Assembly: GCA_035771165.1 (NCBI GenBank)
Contig: JAWNZC010000013.1
Coordinates: 473,501 to 537,500 of the forward strand
Direction of reading: 5' to 3'
Length of the DNA stretch: 64,000 nt
Source: Paragorgia papillata
Taxonomy: Eukaryota > Cnidaria > Anthozoa > Scleralcyonacea > Coralliidae
The notes under the pieces were generated by a model. The model did not search any database. It saw only the letters and a list, made by a program, of their open reading frames with translations, and had not been told where the DNA came from. Below are positions 62,054 to 64,000 of the stretch, one piece after another; within the stretch, counting starts at the first letter, position 1, and each line of letters opens with the position of its first letter. The position numbers were made by a program, and so were the translations under genes.

Positions 62054-62579
62054 TTCTAGTTTTAATTAACCGCATGTATATATATTGTATATACAAAAAT
62101 TTTAACCATATATTATTTTAGTCTTCACATAGGCTGAAGAAGGTTTTAGTATTTAAACGGGAACGTACCAATAAAAACTTTTTAACACCTTAAAGTTTTT
62201 GTCTCCAGTCAGTGTCAACTCTTTTTAAAAAAAACCTCATATATATATATATATTTATTATATGGAGAAGAGTATTTTACTAGCAACTTATAAAACACTC
62301 GTAGAATCCATATTTCTCTACATCCGGGAACCGAGTGGCGTATTTCTCGTATGTAACGCTCGCGAGTGACATATCGACAAGTCAAAATTTTCGAATCAAG
62401 TAAATTTGAGCCAGTATAACTACTCTTAATTCAGTTTTTCACGTAAAATGACGTATTCGAAGAAGCTGTTGTATTTATCATTTGTATATTTTCAAAAGGT
62501 TTTTGGTCAAGCGGTTGTAGTTTTTGCATTCAACCCAGTTTATCAACATCACTTCCACGCATAATTTCATTGTCCATAT

Positions 62580-62745
62580 AATAAATAGAACATTACACGG
62601 TTGCTCAAAGATATGGATTTTATGTTCTCGTGGCAAGAGCAATATCTCACTCGTTCCCTGCGCTCACTCGTGAGATATTGTCCTTGCCACTCGAACATAA
62701 AATCCATATCTTCTCGCCACCGTGTAATATCCCCTTTTATATATA
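62580..62745. mobile_element. palindromic repeat
   Basis: ATTACACGGTTGCTCAAAGA, ATGGATTTTATGTTCTCGTG, GCAAGAGCAATATCTCACTC and complement. From memory, similar TGAGATATTG...CACTCG palindromes are abundant in some cnidarian genomes. Confidence 0.7.
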
Positions 62746-62769
62746 TTTTTTATATATAATATAAATATA

Positions 62770-63425
62770 TACTCTTTATTAAAAGATAGCTTAAAACTGA
62801 AAATGGTCAAAATCCCAGAAATTGTGCTTTTGTATAGCCATCTAAATTTTCAGAATCTGAAAGTCAAGCTTTGAAATAAAAAAGAACAAAAAAAAAACAC
62901 TTCATCTTTTAAAAAAGAATTTTAGGTTTACTCATTATATAACAATTGAAATCGTTTTATTATTGAAAATGTAATCTAAAATGATTATCTAAAATTATTC
63001 TTTAGACTGATAAGGAGTTTTTAATCTAAGAGTTGTAATTTCCACTTAATATATTATCTTGACGAAATTGGTTTTTAGATTATTCATAAAGATATTAACA
63101 TTTAGGGCATGTTTACATGGAATCAGCCGAGTTACCCGGTTTGCCGGGATAAACTTTACGTTCTGTGTATATGAAAGCGAGTTACCTGGCGGGTTGTAAT
63201 AGTTGAAATGATTGTCAGCAACGAAAGTGACATGAAGTAACGAATATAGAAAATTCATCCTGCCGAGTTACCCGGGGAAAAGTGTTTATATGGGGTAATG
63301 TTTATCCCGCTTTGCCGAGATCCCGGCTGCCAGTGCCGAGTTCTCGCCAAGGCGAGTTATACCTGTATGTCTCATATAAACGCGCTGCGGTGGGGAAAAC
63401 AGTGTTTGTTTTACTGACTGGGAAC
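62770..63425 (-). mobile_element. repeat Y, inverted copy
   Basis: Reverse complement of 55122-55870 with indels. It includes AGTTGTAATTTCCACTTA, CGAGTTACCCGGGG and GCCGAGTTCTCGCC. The right end is replaced by the GACT microsatellite. Confidence 0.75.
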
Positions 63426-63432
63426 TCAGCAA

Positions 63433-63611
63433 AGACTGACTGACTGACTGACTGACTGACTGACTGACTGACTGACTGACTGACTGACTGACTGACTGAC
63501 TGACTGACTGACTGACTGACTGACTGACTGACTGACTGACTGACTGACTGACTGACTGACTGACTGACTGACTGACTGACTGACTGACTGACTGACTGAC
63601 TGACTGACTGA
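63433..63611. repeat. (GACT)n microsatellite
   Basis: About 178 bp of pure tetranucleotide between repeat Y and a family B copy; Ser-Gln-Ser-Val frames are artefacts. Confidence 0.97.
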
Positions 63612-63960
63612 ATTTCAAGACCATGCTTGAATCTCAAGTCAATCCACTCCACTGCGTGGATTGACTTCAGCCATCCGTTTCGATCAGATCGAAAACTTTC
63701 AATCTTCCGCATGTAAACACAAGAAGGAGAAGCAACATGCGAGATTTGACTTGAACACTCAATCCGCTTCATGTAAACATGCAGGGCCTTATTAACGTTT
63801 TAATATCATGTTATTTGGGGCCCAGTACGCCAAATATTTATCCAGCACATCTTTTCCATGTGCTTTTTGTAATGTCTTTTAAACATTTTTCATAAAATAC
63901 ATATACTTAAACATTTGTTTATGTGGATTCTAATAATTTTCTCGCTGCCGTTTGTTGTTG
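63612..63960 (-). mobile_element. MITE family B in a larger repeat, truncated copy
   Basis: Matches 56385-56750 (CCACTCCACTGCGTGGATTG, GATCAGATCGAAAACTTTCA, TGCAGGGCCTTATTAACGTT, CATCTTTTCCATGTGCTTTT). The start is replaced by the GACT array and it reaches the window edge. Confidence 0.75.
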
Positions 63961-64000
63961 TGTTTTTTCTCTCTAATTTTTTTTTTTTTTTGTATATAAA

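Noticed and set aside
63286..63772. Ser-Gln-Ser-Val frames of 112 and 156 codons
   Set aside because: (GACT)n microsatellite joined to MITE sequence.

Overview
This is a eukaryotic, AT-rich, intron-rich window from an invertebrate animal. The orthologues are typical of metazoans. The repeat load (many short inverted-repeat DNA elements, 5S-rRNA-headed and tRNA-headed SINEs, Penelope-like and CR1/L2-like pieces) would fit an anthozoan cnidarian, but that placement is an inference; the sequence alone does not name the species.

The left half (about 1-32.4 kb) carries all recognisable protein genes. UBXN11 (UBX-domain protein 11; + strand, 12 exons with consistent splice phases from 2115 to 11529) lacks its N-terminal exons here. 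A 209-codon intronless, locally GC-rich ORF for an armadillo-like helical protein follows at 12785-13414 (+). A TP53I3/PIG3-type quinone oxidoreductase lies at 15332-20678 (-, 5 exons, 337 aa). Head-to-head with it, 724 bp apart, is PUS7 (tRNA/mRNA/snRNA pseudouridine synthase 7; +, 6 exons at 21403-32369, 674 aa, catalytic GTKDGR motif intact). No operon-like logic links them. The short gap between TP53I3 and PUS7 probably holds a bidirectional promoter.

The right half (about 32.4-64 kb) has no gene I recognise. It is a mosaic of transposon remains: two Penelope-like GIY-YIG endonuclease fragments (34160-34625, 61739-62053), minus-strand LINE ORF ends (42017-42470, 44571-44740), a plus-strand LINE end (57925-58319), a LINE 3' tail ending in a long (TAA)n tract (45380-45673), a transposon with a truncated HTH transposase ORF split by a hAT-type element (59800-61087), several SINEs and many MITE families.

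Insertion boundaries could often be read directly from target-site duplications (TSDs): a MITE family with perfect 7-bp TSDs in three copies; elements with 9-10-bp (Mutator-like), 8-bp (hAT-like), TTAA, TAA and TA duplications; two insertions confirmed by an uninterrupted paralogous copy in the same window; and two old 5S-derived SINEs that were themselves targets. The most unusual items are the 7-bp-TSD family, a 9-bp-TSD element carrying a CxxC zinc-finger-like coding piece, a 29-bp micro-inversion distinguishing two tandem repeats, and a hAT relic that retains the start of a transposase. I found no CRISPR array, functional RNA gene or complete autonomous transposon.
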